DNA from: a virus
Virus record (IMG/VR): IMGVR_UViG_3300025853_000198
Location: 1-41,914 of that record
Direction: 5' to 3' (one strand)
Length of the DNA: 41,914 nt
Under the pieces are notes generated by a model that saw only the letters and a program-made list of their open reading frames with translations, did no database searches and had not been told where the DNA came from. The number at the start of each line of letters is the position of its first letter. Within the stretch, counting starts at the first letter, position 1. Positions 1-5,240 of this stretch are shown here, in pieces. Position numbers and translations under genes: made by a program.

Positions 1-88
1 GTGGTATTATTTGGGGAGGGATTGAGATGGTGTAGAAGGGTTTTGAGGGGAGGTGAGTGATGATGAGGTTGTTGGATTGAGTTTTTAT
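1..88 (-). CDS. G-free array ORF alpha, partial at window edge
   Basis: The frame opens at ATA-AAA-ACT (ATA at 86-88), the same start box used by ORF gamma, and is TAA-free for 29 codons to the left edge. Predicted peptide begins (M)KTQSNNLIITHLPSKPFY if ATA initiates. Only A, C and T occur. It follows ORF beta after a 91-base gap that contains hairpin H1. No function recognised. Support comes from the shared start box and the array pattern; with so few codons visible this is the weakest member. Confidence 0.35.
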   Translation of the reverse strand, partial: MKTQSNNLIITHLPSKPFYTISIPPQIIP

Positions 89-113
89 GGTATTGAGGGG
101 TTGAGGGTTGTGG
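79..113 (-). repeat. Array leader/start box, copy before ORF alpha
   Basis: On the - strand it reads CAACCCTCAACC, then ACC-ATA-AAA-ACT. It follows hairpin H1. The ATA-AAA-ACT variant is shared only with the box before ORF gamma; both of these lie after a hairpin and a long gap. Confidence 0.7.
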
Positions 114-144
114 AATTTTTTTTTTTGAAGAATGAAAAAAAATT
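114..144. repeat. Hairpin H1 in the C-free tract
   Basis: Arms 114-123 and 135-144 (AATT plus T-run against A-run plus ATT) form a 10-bp all-A/T stem around a loop holding GAAGAATG. It lies in the long gap between ORFs beta and alpha. It belongs to a family with H2 and H3: similar loop, different stem sequences. A terminator, processing site or DNA structure is possible. Confidence 0.6.
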
Positions 145-179
145 GTTGGGTGTGAGTATGTGGGGTTTTTTGTTGAGGG

Positions 180-455
180 TTAGAGGATGATTGGGAGGAG
201 AAAAGGGATGTGGATGATGTGGAGGTGTTTTGTGGTGGTTTTGATAATGGTGGTGGTGAAGGGAGAGGATTGGAAAATGATGGAGGTTGGTGTGGTGAAG
301 TAGGTGGTGAAGTAGTTGGTGAGAGTGTTGGGATAAGAGATAAAGGGGTAGAATAGTTTGTTGGGATAAGATGTATTGAGTTGGAATTTTGTGTTGTTGA
401 TGGTGAAGTTTGTGATGTTGGGGAGTTGGGAGATTTGGAATGTAGTTTTGATAAT
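180..455 (-). CDS. G-free array ORF beta, 91 codons
   Basis: Starts at ATT-ATC-AAA-ACT (ATT at 453-455) and ends at TAA (180-182) inside another TAACCCTC box. An in-frame TAA lies two codons upstream of ATT, and no ATA, TTA or CTA occurs near the start. So neither a normal start codon nor a G-to-A-converted one is available there. The product would begin (M)IKTTFQISQLPNITNF and use only F, L, I, S, P, T, Y, H, Q, N and K, with a hydrophobic end (HIPFLLPIIL). Codon third positions are mostly C or A. Unrecognised protein. Start lies 18 bases after the stop of ORF gamma. A degenerate copy of the start motif (encoding TIIKTT) occurs inside the frame near 237-252. Confidence 0.45.
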   Translation of the reverse strand: MIKTTFQISQLPNITNFTINNTKFQLNTSYPNKLFYPFISYPNTLTNYFTTYFTTPTSIIFQSSPFTTTIIKTTTKHLHIIHIPFLLPIIL

Positions 456-480
456 GGTTTAGGTGGTTGAGGGTTAGTGG
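442..480 (-). repeat. Array leader/start box, copy between ORFs gamma and beta
   Basis: One of the fullest copies: - strand TAACCCTCAACCACCTAAAC leading into ACCATTATCAAAACT. The first TAA is the stop of ORF gamma, a second TAA closes the frame two codons before ATT, and ATT opens ORF beta. No purine-rich ribosome-binding sequence is present. Confidence 0.85.
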
Positions 481-1277
481 GAGAGGTGGGAGAGGGGTGA
501 GTTTTGATGAGGAAGGTTTTGTGTGTGGAAATGTGGATTGGAAATGTGTTGGATAGGTGTTTTGATGGGGTGTTGGTTTTTAGGTATGTTGAGAGTGTTG
601 GGAGTTTGGTTGAGTGGTTGAGGAGTAGGTTGGTTGTTGATGGGATTGGGGATAGTGGTGATGTGAATTTTGTTGGTGTTGGGAATTGGTTTGTTGATTT
701 GGATGGTGGGTGATGATGTGGGGAAATGTGTGGGTAGTTTGGGATTGGTGTATTTTTTGTTGTTGGGATGGTTTTGTGGATTGGGTTGTGGTTTTGTTTT
801 GTGATGGAGGATGGTGAAGTTGATGTGGATGATGGAGTATGGAGTGATGTGGAAGAGTTTGATGGTATTTTGGATGAGGAGGAGAATGTTGGGAGATTGT
901 TTTGTGATGGAGATAGTTTGTGGTTGTGTGTTGTTGATGTAGGTGATTTGGAGTTGGTAGTAGTTGTTGTTAGGTTGGAGTTTGGGTTGTTTTTTGAGGT
1001 TTGTGGGGTGGTTGTTGGAAGATAGGTTGTAGATGGGTTTAGTGTGTGGGTTAAAGTTGGGAGATTGGATAGATATGGAAGATGTGATGATGTTGAGTTT
1101 GGGGTGTGTGGTATTGATGTGTTTGAGGAAGGATTTGAGTGTAGGTTGTTGAGATGTGAGTTGGATGTGTTGTGGTGATGAGTTGTGAGATGGTTGGTGA
1201 GTGAGTAGGATATTGTAGGTGTTGAGGGTTGTGGTTGAGGGTGAGGTGGTATTGGGGGATGTGGTTGTAGTTTTTAT
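474..1277 (-). CDS. G-free array ORF gamma, 267 codons (longest)
   Basis: Starts at ATA-AAA-ACT (ATA at 1275-1277), 67 bases after ORF delta, with hairpin H2 in the gap. Ends at TAA (474-476) inside the leader box of ORF beta. Only four TTA triplets lie on the + strand across it, at 580, 970, 1039 and 1051, none in this frame, so 267 codons contain no stop. Codons are dominated by AAC, ATC, CTC, ACC, TTC, CCA and CAA. The product would be rich in N, P, T, I, Q, H and K, without acidic residues; one internal stretch, SPNILLLIQNTIKLFHITPY, looks protein-like. No family recognised. On the + strand the in-register frame is interrupted by TGA and TAG, which favours the - strand as sense. Confidence 0.45.
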   Translation of the reverse strand: MKTTTTSPNTTSPSTTTLNTYNILLTHQPSHNSSPQHIQLTSQQPTLKSFLKHINTTHPKLNIITSSISIQSPNFNPHTKPIYNLSSNNHPTNLKKQPKLQPNNNYYQLQITYINNTQPQTISITKQSPNILLLIQNTIKLFHITPYSIIHINFTILHHKTKPQPNPQNHPNNKKYTNPKLPTHFPTSSPTIQINKPIPNTNKIHITTIPNPINNQPTPQPLNQTPNTLNIPKNQHPIKTPIQHISNPHFHTQNLPHQNSPLSHLSH

Positions 1278-1293
1278 GGTATTTAGAGGGTTA
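1267..1293 (-). repeat. Array leader/start box, copy before ORF gamma
   Basis: Diverged copy: - strand TAACCCTCTAAATACC, then ATA-AAA-ACT. Lies just downstream (in - direction) of hairpin H2. Confidence 0.75.
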
Positions 1294-1311
1294 AAGGTTT
1301 GTATGTTTGAG

Positions 1312-1350
1312 AATTGATTATTTTTTGAAGAATGAAGAAAATAATTAATT
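1312..1350. repeat. Hairpin H2 in the C-free tract
   Basis: Arms 1312-1324 and 1338-1350 form a 13-bp stem with one G-T (wobble on the + strand, A-C mismatch on the - strand). The loop TTGAAGAATGAAG matches the H1 loop. The stop codon of ORF delta (1345-1347) lies in the stem, and ORF gamma starts 35 bases further on. Confidence 0.65.
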
Positions 1351-1743
1351 TGAGTTGTTATGGATGGATTGTTTGATATGGAGGTTTTGGGTTGTGAGTT
1401 TGAGGGTTATGGTGTAGAGGTTTTGGGTTTGTGTGATGATGTGGATGTAATAAGGTTGGTGGATTGTGGAGTTTGGAGGAATGATGTATTGATAGAGGTT
1501 GGGGTTGTGGTTGTTGAGTTGGAAGTGTGTTAAGGAGATGTAAGGTTTGGAATAAGGGGTAGAGATGATGTGTGGGTGAATAGTGAGGTGTTGTGTTTGG
1601 ATGATGAGTTGTTGGATTTGTTGGATGGGGTTAGGTATTTGGAAGAGAGGTTGTTTTTGAAGTGAAGAAAGAGGGATTTTGATTGAGTAGTTGAGGTTGT
1701 GGGTGAGTTGGATGAGGGGGTGTGAGTTTGTAGTTTTGATAAT
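1345..1743 (-). CDS. G-free array ORF delta, 132 codons
   Basis: Starts at ATT-ATC-AAA-ACT (ATT at 1741-1743), 19 bases after the stop of ORF epsilon and in a different frame from it, yet the open frame again begins exactly at the box. This is strong evidence that the box marks the reading frame. Ends at TAA (1345-1347), which lies in the stem of hairpin H2. The product would begin (M)IKTTNSHPLIQLTHNL and contains QIPNPIQQIQQLIIQTQHL. It is Q/N/I/T/P/H-rich with no acidic residues and no recognised family. Third codon positions are mostly C, then A. Confidence 0.45.
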   Translation of the reverse strand: MIKTTNSHPLIQLTHNLNYSIKIPLSSLQKQPLFQIPNPIQQIQQLIIQTQHLTIHPHIISTPYSKPYISLTHFQLNNHNPNLYQYIIPPNSTIHQPYYIHIITQTQNLYTITLKLTTQNLHIKQSIHNNSN

Positions 1744-1769
1744 GGTATGTTTGGGTTGAGGGTTAGGAG
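1730..1769 (-). repeat. Array leader/start box, copy between ORFs epsilon and delta
   Basis: - strand TAACCCTCAACC, a variable stretch, then ACCATTATCAAAACT. One base longer than the copies at 442 and 1999, so the upstream stop and downstream start are in different frames; the downstream frame still opens at ATT. Confidence 0.85.
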
Positions 1770-2011
1770 TAGATGTTAGGATTAAGTTGTTGGAGGATAG
1801 TGTTGAAGTTTGTGGTTGTGTTGAATTTGAATGATTGAGTAGTGAAGTTGAGGTGGTTTGTGAAGGTGATTGTGTTGTAGGGTGATTTGAAGTGGAGGTT
1901 GGTTGTGATTTGTGGATATGGTTGTGATGAGTTGAGTAAGAAGAATTGGTTAATGGTTTGGAGTTGAAGGATTGAGAGATATGGGATGAGTGGGTATGGA
2001 GTTTTGATAAT
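1763..2011 (-). CDS. G-free array ORF epsilon, 82 codons
   Basis: Starts at ATT-ATC-AAA-ACT (ATT at 2009-2011), 18 bases after the stop of ORF zeta. Ends at TAA (1763-1765), the first codon of the box that precedes ORF delta. The product would begin (M)IKTPYPLIPYLSILQLQ and contain ITTNLHFKSPYNTITFTNHL. It alternates polar and hydrophobic residues and has no acidic residue. No homologue recognised. Same reduced codon set and box-to-box boundaries as its neighbours. Confidence 0.45.
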   Translation of the reverse strand: MIKTPYPLIPYLSILQLQTINQFFLLNSSQPYPQITTNLHFKSPYNTITFTNHLNFTTQSFKFNTTTNFNTILQQLNPNIYS

Positions 2012-2036
2012 GGTATAGGTGGTTGAGGGTTAGAGG
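1999..2036 (-). repeat. Array leader/start box, copy between ORFs zeta and epsilon
   Basis: - strand TAACCCTCAACCACCTATAC, then ACCATTATCAAAACT; nearly identical to the copy at 442-480. Contains the stop of zeta and the start of epsilon, 18 bases apart. Confidence 0.85.
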
Positions 2037-2185
2037 TAGTTTTGAGGAGAGGTTGTGAAGAAGTGGAATTTAAGTGAGTGTAGTTTGATAATGATGTGGA
2101 AGTGTGTTTTTTTATTGATAATGGTTATGTTATTAAAGGGAGTGGTGAGAAGGAGATTGGTGATGGGGGATGTAGTTTTGATAAT
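2030..2185 (-). CDS. G-free array ORF zeta, 51 codons
   Basis: Starts at ATT-ATC-AAA-ACT (ATT at 2183-2185), with an in-frame TAA two codons before it, and ends at TAA (2030-2032) in the leader box of ORF epsilon. Hairpin H3 lies 36 bases upstream. The product would begin (M)IKTTSPITNLLLTTPFNN and is short, basic and hydrophobic. No family recognised. It is the first array member whose start and stop both coincide with boxes. Confidence 0.42.
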   Translation of the reverse strand: MIKTTSPITNLLLTTPFNNITIINKKTHFHIIIKLHSLKFHFFTTSPQNYL

Positions 2186-2202
2186 GGTTTAGTGTGTTGA
2201 TG
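2172..2202 (-). repeat. Array leader/start box, copy before ORF zeta (start half only)
   Basis: The start half TAAACCATTATCAAAACT is intact, but the CCCTCAACC half is not recognisable. Degenerate relatives of the motif also lie near 2080-2099 and 2114-2140 and do not open long frames. Confidence 0.65.
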
Positions 2203-2221
2203 TTGTAGGTTGGAAGTGAGA

Positions 2222-2251
2222 AATTATTTATTTATGAAGAAATGAATAATT
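2222..2251. repeat. Hairpin H3 in the C-free tract
   Basis: Arms 2222-2232 and 2241-2251 form an 11-bp stem with one T-G wobble on the + strand; the loop includes TATGAAGA. It sits between candidate ORF eta, whose stop lies in the stem, and ORF zeta. Confidence 0.6.
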
Positions 2252-2455
2252 GATGTGAGTTGGTAGGGTGTTGGAAAGAGGGTTGAGGATGATGTTAATA
2301 TGTGAATGGAGGGAGGTTGATAGGTTGTTGTGGTATGGTATGTGGGTGAAGGGTGGGAGAAGAGTGGAAGAAGAATTATGAAAGGATGATAATGTTTGGG
2401 GTAGAGATGACACCTGGCCCGGGGGGTGTAAATAAAATGTAATGATACCAGACAC
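2228..2455 (-). CDS. Possible leading array ORF eta, crossing the composition boundary
   Basis: A frame opening with GTG at 2455 in ordinary DNA crosses the boundary at 2410/2411 and continues through G-free sequence to a TAA at 2228-2230 inside hairpin H3, as ORF delta ends inside H2. Predicted start VSGIITFYLHPPGQV, end LPTHINYSFLHK, 75 codons. Its second half has the AAC/ATC/CTC codon style of the array. No start box is seen, and another frame (2224-2463) is also open, so both start and frame are uncertain. It may be a fortuitous fusion of flanking sequence to array sequence. Confidence 0.25.
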   Translation of the reverse strand: MSGIITFYLHPPGQVSSLPQTLSSFHNSSSTLLPPFTHIPYHNNLSTSLHSHINIILNPLSNTLPTHINYSFLHK

Positions 2456-2556
2456 CTACCCACGTACAGTTTTCCTTCCGCCGAACACTGCGGATAGGTA
2501 TTCTAGTTCACTATGGCGCAGCAGCTAGAACCTATAGATTTTGGTATAAGAAGATG

Positions 2557-2574
2557 TTATTACCGATGTAATAA
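2557..2574. promoter_or_regulatory. Operator-like palindrome TTATTACCGATGTAATAA
   Basis: Perfect 7-bp inverted repeat (TTATTAC / GTAATAA) around CGAT. The same motif recurs at 30701-30717, directly upstream of the primase gene, and as a half-site at 2746-2756. It is probably a binding site for a phage or host regulator; the regulator is not identified. Confidence 0.55.
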
Positions 2575-2703
2575 ACTTGATATATATATAGATCCTATCC
2601 GTTTTATTACTGTTATTATCAGTATTAGAGAATTTCACAGAAAAAAAAAATTTCAAAGCTCAAAGTTTTTAATAAATCAAAACTGATAGTCACACCGATA
2701 GTC

Positions 2704-2728
2704 TAAGTGATTGACTATCAATGACTTA
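2704..2728. promoter_or_regulatory. Operator-like dyad, 11-bp arms
   Basis: TAAGTGATTGA and TCAATGACTTA around CTA match as an inverted repeat except at one position. The dyad overlaps GACTATC, the inverted partner of the two GATAGTC repeats just upstream. It resembles a repressor site in front of the packaging operon. Confidence 0.5.
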
Positions 2729-2938
2729 GGGATTATTAGGGCAAATTATTACCGATGGTCACTCGTTAACACATTTGATAACCTATAGCTTTTCTTATAG
2801 GTTTACGAATCATAGGGATTTAGCTCTGCACTATTTTGGTTTTCAAGTTTACAACAATCAAAATCGTTGCTATTATAGAGGAGAGAACAGAAGACAGAGA
2901 ACAGAAGGTTATGAGGCCCTGGAGTCCCTGAGTAAGAT

Positions 2939-3526
2939 ATGTCAAGCCCACAAGTTACATTGGAAGGTGAATTGTTAGATCGTGTACTAACTGGAGAACT
3001 TACAAGAGAGGAAGCGGTTGCGATGAAGCTAGGGGCAGCGCCGGCGTCATGGCAACAGGGACAGAAATCCCCTGCAGAACGTGTGCGTGAAAACCTAGCG
3101 GAGGTATCCGCTCCACACCGACGCCAGAGAGAAAGGCGTAATCGCGCGGATCAAGATGCTGAGTTAGCTCCGACCACTCCTACCAGCACATCAAGAGACC
3201 TAGTAGCAGGGAAGAGAGGGAAGCTTACTGCGGCTGAGTTGCGACAAGTTCTTGATCTTGCTATTGAGGAAACAGGCCTTGAGCCTGTTTACGAACTCTT
3301 GAGAATGGTAAGAGCAGGCGAAGTTACCATGGATCAGAAGATCAAGATCTTGTCGGAAATCAATTCCTACAGAATGCCCAAGCTCAAAGCGGTAGAGTAT
3401 AAAGGTGAGATGGATCTGAATATCACGGTGCAAGTTAAACAATACGACACAAACGTACAATCACAAGATAGCGGCAAGGAATCTATCTTGATAGAAGCGG
3501 AGGAAGTGGCAGATGGGAGCAATTGA
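2939..3526 (+). CDS. Probable terminase small subunit
   Basis: 195 codons, directly upstream of and overlapping the large terminase gene by 14 bases, the usual position of the DNA-recognition subunit that brings concatemeric phage DNA to the packaging motor. The N-terminal third is charged and probably flexible. The C-terminal part contains KIKILSEINSYRMPKLKAVE followed by a beta-prone stretch, like the oligomerisation end of podovirus small terminases. I recognise no catalytic motif, as expected. The ATG at 2939 lacks a strong Shine-Dalgarno sequence. The call rests mainly on position and C-terminal character. Confidence 0.65.
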   Translation: MSSPQVTLEGELLDRVLTGELTREEAVAMKLGAAPASWQQGQKSPAERVRENLAEVSAPHRRQRERRNRADQDAELAPTTPTSTSRDLVAGKRGKLTAAELRQVLDLAIEETGLEPVYELLRMVRAGEVTMDQKIKILSEINSYRMPKLKAVEYKGEMDLNITVQVKQYDTNVQSQDSGKESILIEAEEVADGSN

Positions 3527-4877
3527 ACTACCGTATAACTGGGACCCTCGTTATTACCAACAACCAGTCTGGAATCACATGATGCCAGAGAAGGAGGGCC
3601 TGAGAGCAGTCTGCGTATGGCATCGACGAGGTGGTAAGGATCTCACTTGTGTGAATATCGCCCAGACAAAAATGATGCAACGGGTTGGGACGTACTGGCA
3701 CATGCTGCCCACATATAAGCAGGGCAGACAGATTGTGTGGGACGGCTTTACTCGTGATGGCCGAGCGTTCACAGATCATTTTCATCCGGATCTTATTCAG
3801 TCGAAGAATAATACGGAGATGAAGATCACGCTTAAGAATAAGAGTGTGTTCAGGGTGGTGGGAACGGATGACATCAACTCGCTAGTTGGCACGAATCCAA
3901 TTGGGGTTATTCTGTCAGAGTATTCGTTGCATAACCCTCAGGCGTGGGATTACCTTCGACCTATTCTGGCTGAGAATGGTGGATGGGCATTGTTCATCTA
4001 CACCGCTCGTGGGCATAATCATGGTTACCAATTGCTGAAGACCGCGAGGAAAAATGTGGCGATGGGACGCGAAAAATGGTTTTGCGAGGTCCTTGTGGCA
4101 GGTAATAATGGCACACAGAAACCAGTGGGAAAGAATCCCGACGGATCCCTGGTTATGGCACCGGTCGTCTCTGATCAAATCATCCAAGAAGAGCGTGATG
4201 CGGGAATGGAAGAGGAGATGATCCAGCAGGAGTTCTATTGTTCATTTGATGCAGCTATGGTAGGTGCTTATTATGGCCCGCAGATGACACAAGCAAGGAA
4301 AGACGGACGGATTACGAATGTGCCATACGATCCAGCTTTGCCCGTTACTACATCGTGGGATCTGGGTATGGATGACAGCACGACTATTTGGTTCATGCAG
4401 CGCACATCAATGGAAGTACGGATAATTGATTACTACGAGAACAGCGGCGAGGGTTTGTCTCACTACGCTCATGTTCTTCGGGAGAAAGGATATTCTTACG
4501 ATAGGCACTTTGGCCCACATGATATTAAGGTAAGGGAGCTTGGGACAGGGAAGTCCAGATGGGAGGTAGCTAAGCAGCTGGGTATTACGTTTACAGTGGT
4601 TCCCACACTGTCGAAAGATGATGCGATTGAAGCGGTTAGAGGATTGTTGCCATATTGCTGGTTTGACGAAAGCAAGTGTGACCGTGGGATCGATGCACTT
4701 GTTTCATATCGTAAAGAGTATGATCCAATTAAGAAGGTGTTCAAGAAAACTCCGGAACATGATTGGTCTTCTCATGCCGCTGATGCTTTTGTTCCACTCG
4801 CTCTGAAAACAAAAACCGGGATTGTTAGAAAGCAACGCCCTCAAATACAGGCACAAGATGACTTCCAATATCTATAA
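3513..4877 (+). CDS. terL: Terminase large subunit (packaging ATPase/nuclease)
   Basis: 454 codons, full length for a podovirus TerL. The N-terminal ATPase has a deviant Walker A, HRRGGKD (residues 37-43). A Walker B-like GVILSEYSL carries the catalytic Glu, and the coupling motif YTARG follows. The C-terminal RNase H-like nuclease starts at SWDLGMDDS, with late acidic and histidine residues in DWSSHAADAF. The protein docks on the portal, translocates DNA into the prohead and cuts it at the end of packaging. It overlaps the small-subunit gene. Confidence 0.95.
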   Translation: MGAIELPYNWDPRYYQQPVWNHMMPEKEGLRAVCVWHRRGGKDLTCVNIAQTKMMQRVGTYWHMLPTYKQGRQIVWDGFTRDGRAFTDHFHPDLIQSKNNTEMKITLKNKSVFRVVGTDDINSLVGTNPIGVILSEYSLHNPQAWDYLRPILAENGGWALFIYTARGHNHGYQLLKTARKNVAMGREKWFCEVLVAGNNGTQKPVGKNPDGSLVMAPVVSDQIIQEERDAGMEEEMIQQEFYCSFDAAMVGAYYGPQMTQARKDGRITNVPYDPALPVTTSWDLGMDDSTTIWFMQRTSMEVRIIDYYENSGEGLSHYAHVLREKGYSYDRHFGPHDIKVRELGTGKSRWEVAKQLGITFTVVPTLSKDDAIEAVRGLLPYCWFDESKCDRGIDALVSYRKEYDPIKKVFKKTPEHDWSSHAADAFVPLALKTKTGIVRKQRPQIQAQDDFQYL

Positions 4878-5223
4878 CATAGTAGTGACTACTCCTTTTT
4901 GTCATATAATTGGTAACTACGATCAGGGTTACTTGTGGATAGAGTATTTTGACGGGGATATTAAATCCTGTTTACAAATGATAAACTTCGAGGTATCATA
5001 CATAGGCTTTGCTCGGGCTATGCGAGGGAGGCCCAATGGAAAATGGTACAACTTTAACCGCTTTAAACAACATGTCATTCGGAAGCAAACCAAGCCCACC
5101 AGACCCAGTTCCTGTAGCGCCGGCCCCAGACAAGGCAGCCAAATCGTTTTCAAGTATTTTGACAGCCGAGCGCCGGAGGAAGGCGAAGGGGTTTCAATCG
5201 ACAGTGCTTACTGGGACAGATGA
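4858..5223 (+). CDS. Uncertain overlapping ORF between terminase and portal
   Basis: 121-codon frame starting inside the end of terL (ATG at 4858) and running across the first 150 bases of the next small gene in another frame. The first 70 or so residues look protein-like (GYDQGYLWIEYFDGDIKS), and without it about 190 bases before 5072 would be non-coding. The tail resembles a shadow of the 5072 frame. No family recognised. It may be a real short gene whose 3' end overlaps, or it may be spurious. Confidence 0.35.
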   Translation: MTSNIYNIVVTTPFCHIIGNYDQGYLWIEYFDGDIKSCLQMINFEVSYIGFARAMRGRPNGKWYNFNRFKQHVIRKQTKPTRPSSCSAGPRQGSQIVFKYFDSRAPEEGEGVSIDSAYWDR

Positions 5224-5239
5224 CAAGCTAGGAGCATAA
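5072..5239 (+). CDS. Small proline-rich phage protein upstream of portal
   Basis: 55 codons, MSFGSKPSPPDPVPVAPAPD, then an AERRRKAKGFQSTVLTG segment. This layout (short Pro-rich start, basic AERRR helix, STVLTG-type end) is familiar from small unannotated proteins placed beside the portal gene in many podoviruses. Function unknown; a minor head or connector role is possible. ATG at 5072 was chosen because homologues begin with this MxFGS pattern. It stops one base before the portal ATG, so translation is probably coupled. Confidence 0.7.
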   Translation: MSFGSKPSPPDPVPVAPAPDKAAKSFSSILTAERRRKAKGFQSTVLTGTDDKLGA

Positions 5240-5240
5240 C

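Larger units (their letters stand above)
1..2410. other. Cytosine-free tract (guanine-free on the - strand)
   Basis: Line-by-line reading finds no C on the + strand from base 1 to base 2410; the first C is at 2411, and ordinary composition follows at once. G and T dominate, A is the minority base. The tract is not simple-sequence DNA: it holds dispersed copies of a roughly 35-base box, three related hairpins, and, on the - strand, a series of long TAA-free frames that start and stop at the boxes. It runs to the left edge, so its full length is unknown. I read it as a - strand gene array (entries below). Alternatives are a + strand C-free RNA, or DNA in which every C has been converted to T. 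The composition is certain; the interpretation is not. Confidence 0.97.
2411..2938. other. Control region between C-free tract and packaging genes
   Basis: AT-rich intergenic DNA of normal four-base composition. It contains an A-tract (about 2641-2650), a TATATATA run near 2580-2590, two GATAGTC direct repeats with an inverted GACTATC, the dyads listed separately, and a half-site TTATTACCGAT at 2746-2756. A 67-codon ORF at 2775-2978 overlaps the next gene and is probably spurious. The late-gene promoter and, on the other strand, any promoter for the G-free array would be expected here, but I cannot assign a definite -35/-10 pair. Confidence 0.6.

Noticed and set aside
504-1025. + strand frames in the C-free tract (504-713 and 768-1025) as genes
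   Set aside because: They share one register interrupted by TGA and TAG, and are the in-register antisense of ORF gamma, which is unbroken for 267 codons and has start and stop at boxes. Their V/D/G/W-rich makeup is a mirror effect.
1-2410. CRISPR array or telomere-like repeat
   Set aside because: GAGGGTTAG and GTTTTGATAATGG recur, but the distances between copies vary from about 90 to 800 bases and the intervening sequence forms codon-structured frames; there are no cas genes.
2775-2978. 67-codon ORF before the small terminase gene
   Set aside because: Overlaps the terminase start, no ribosome site, unnatural composition; the region carries operator-like dyads instead.
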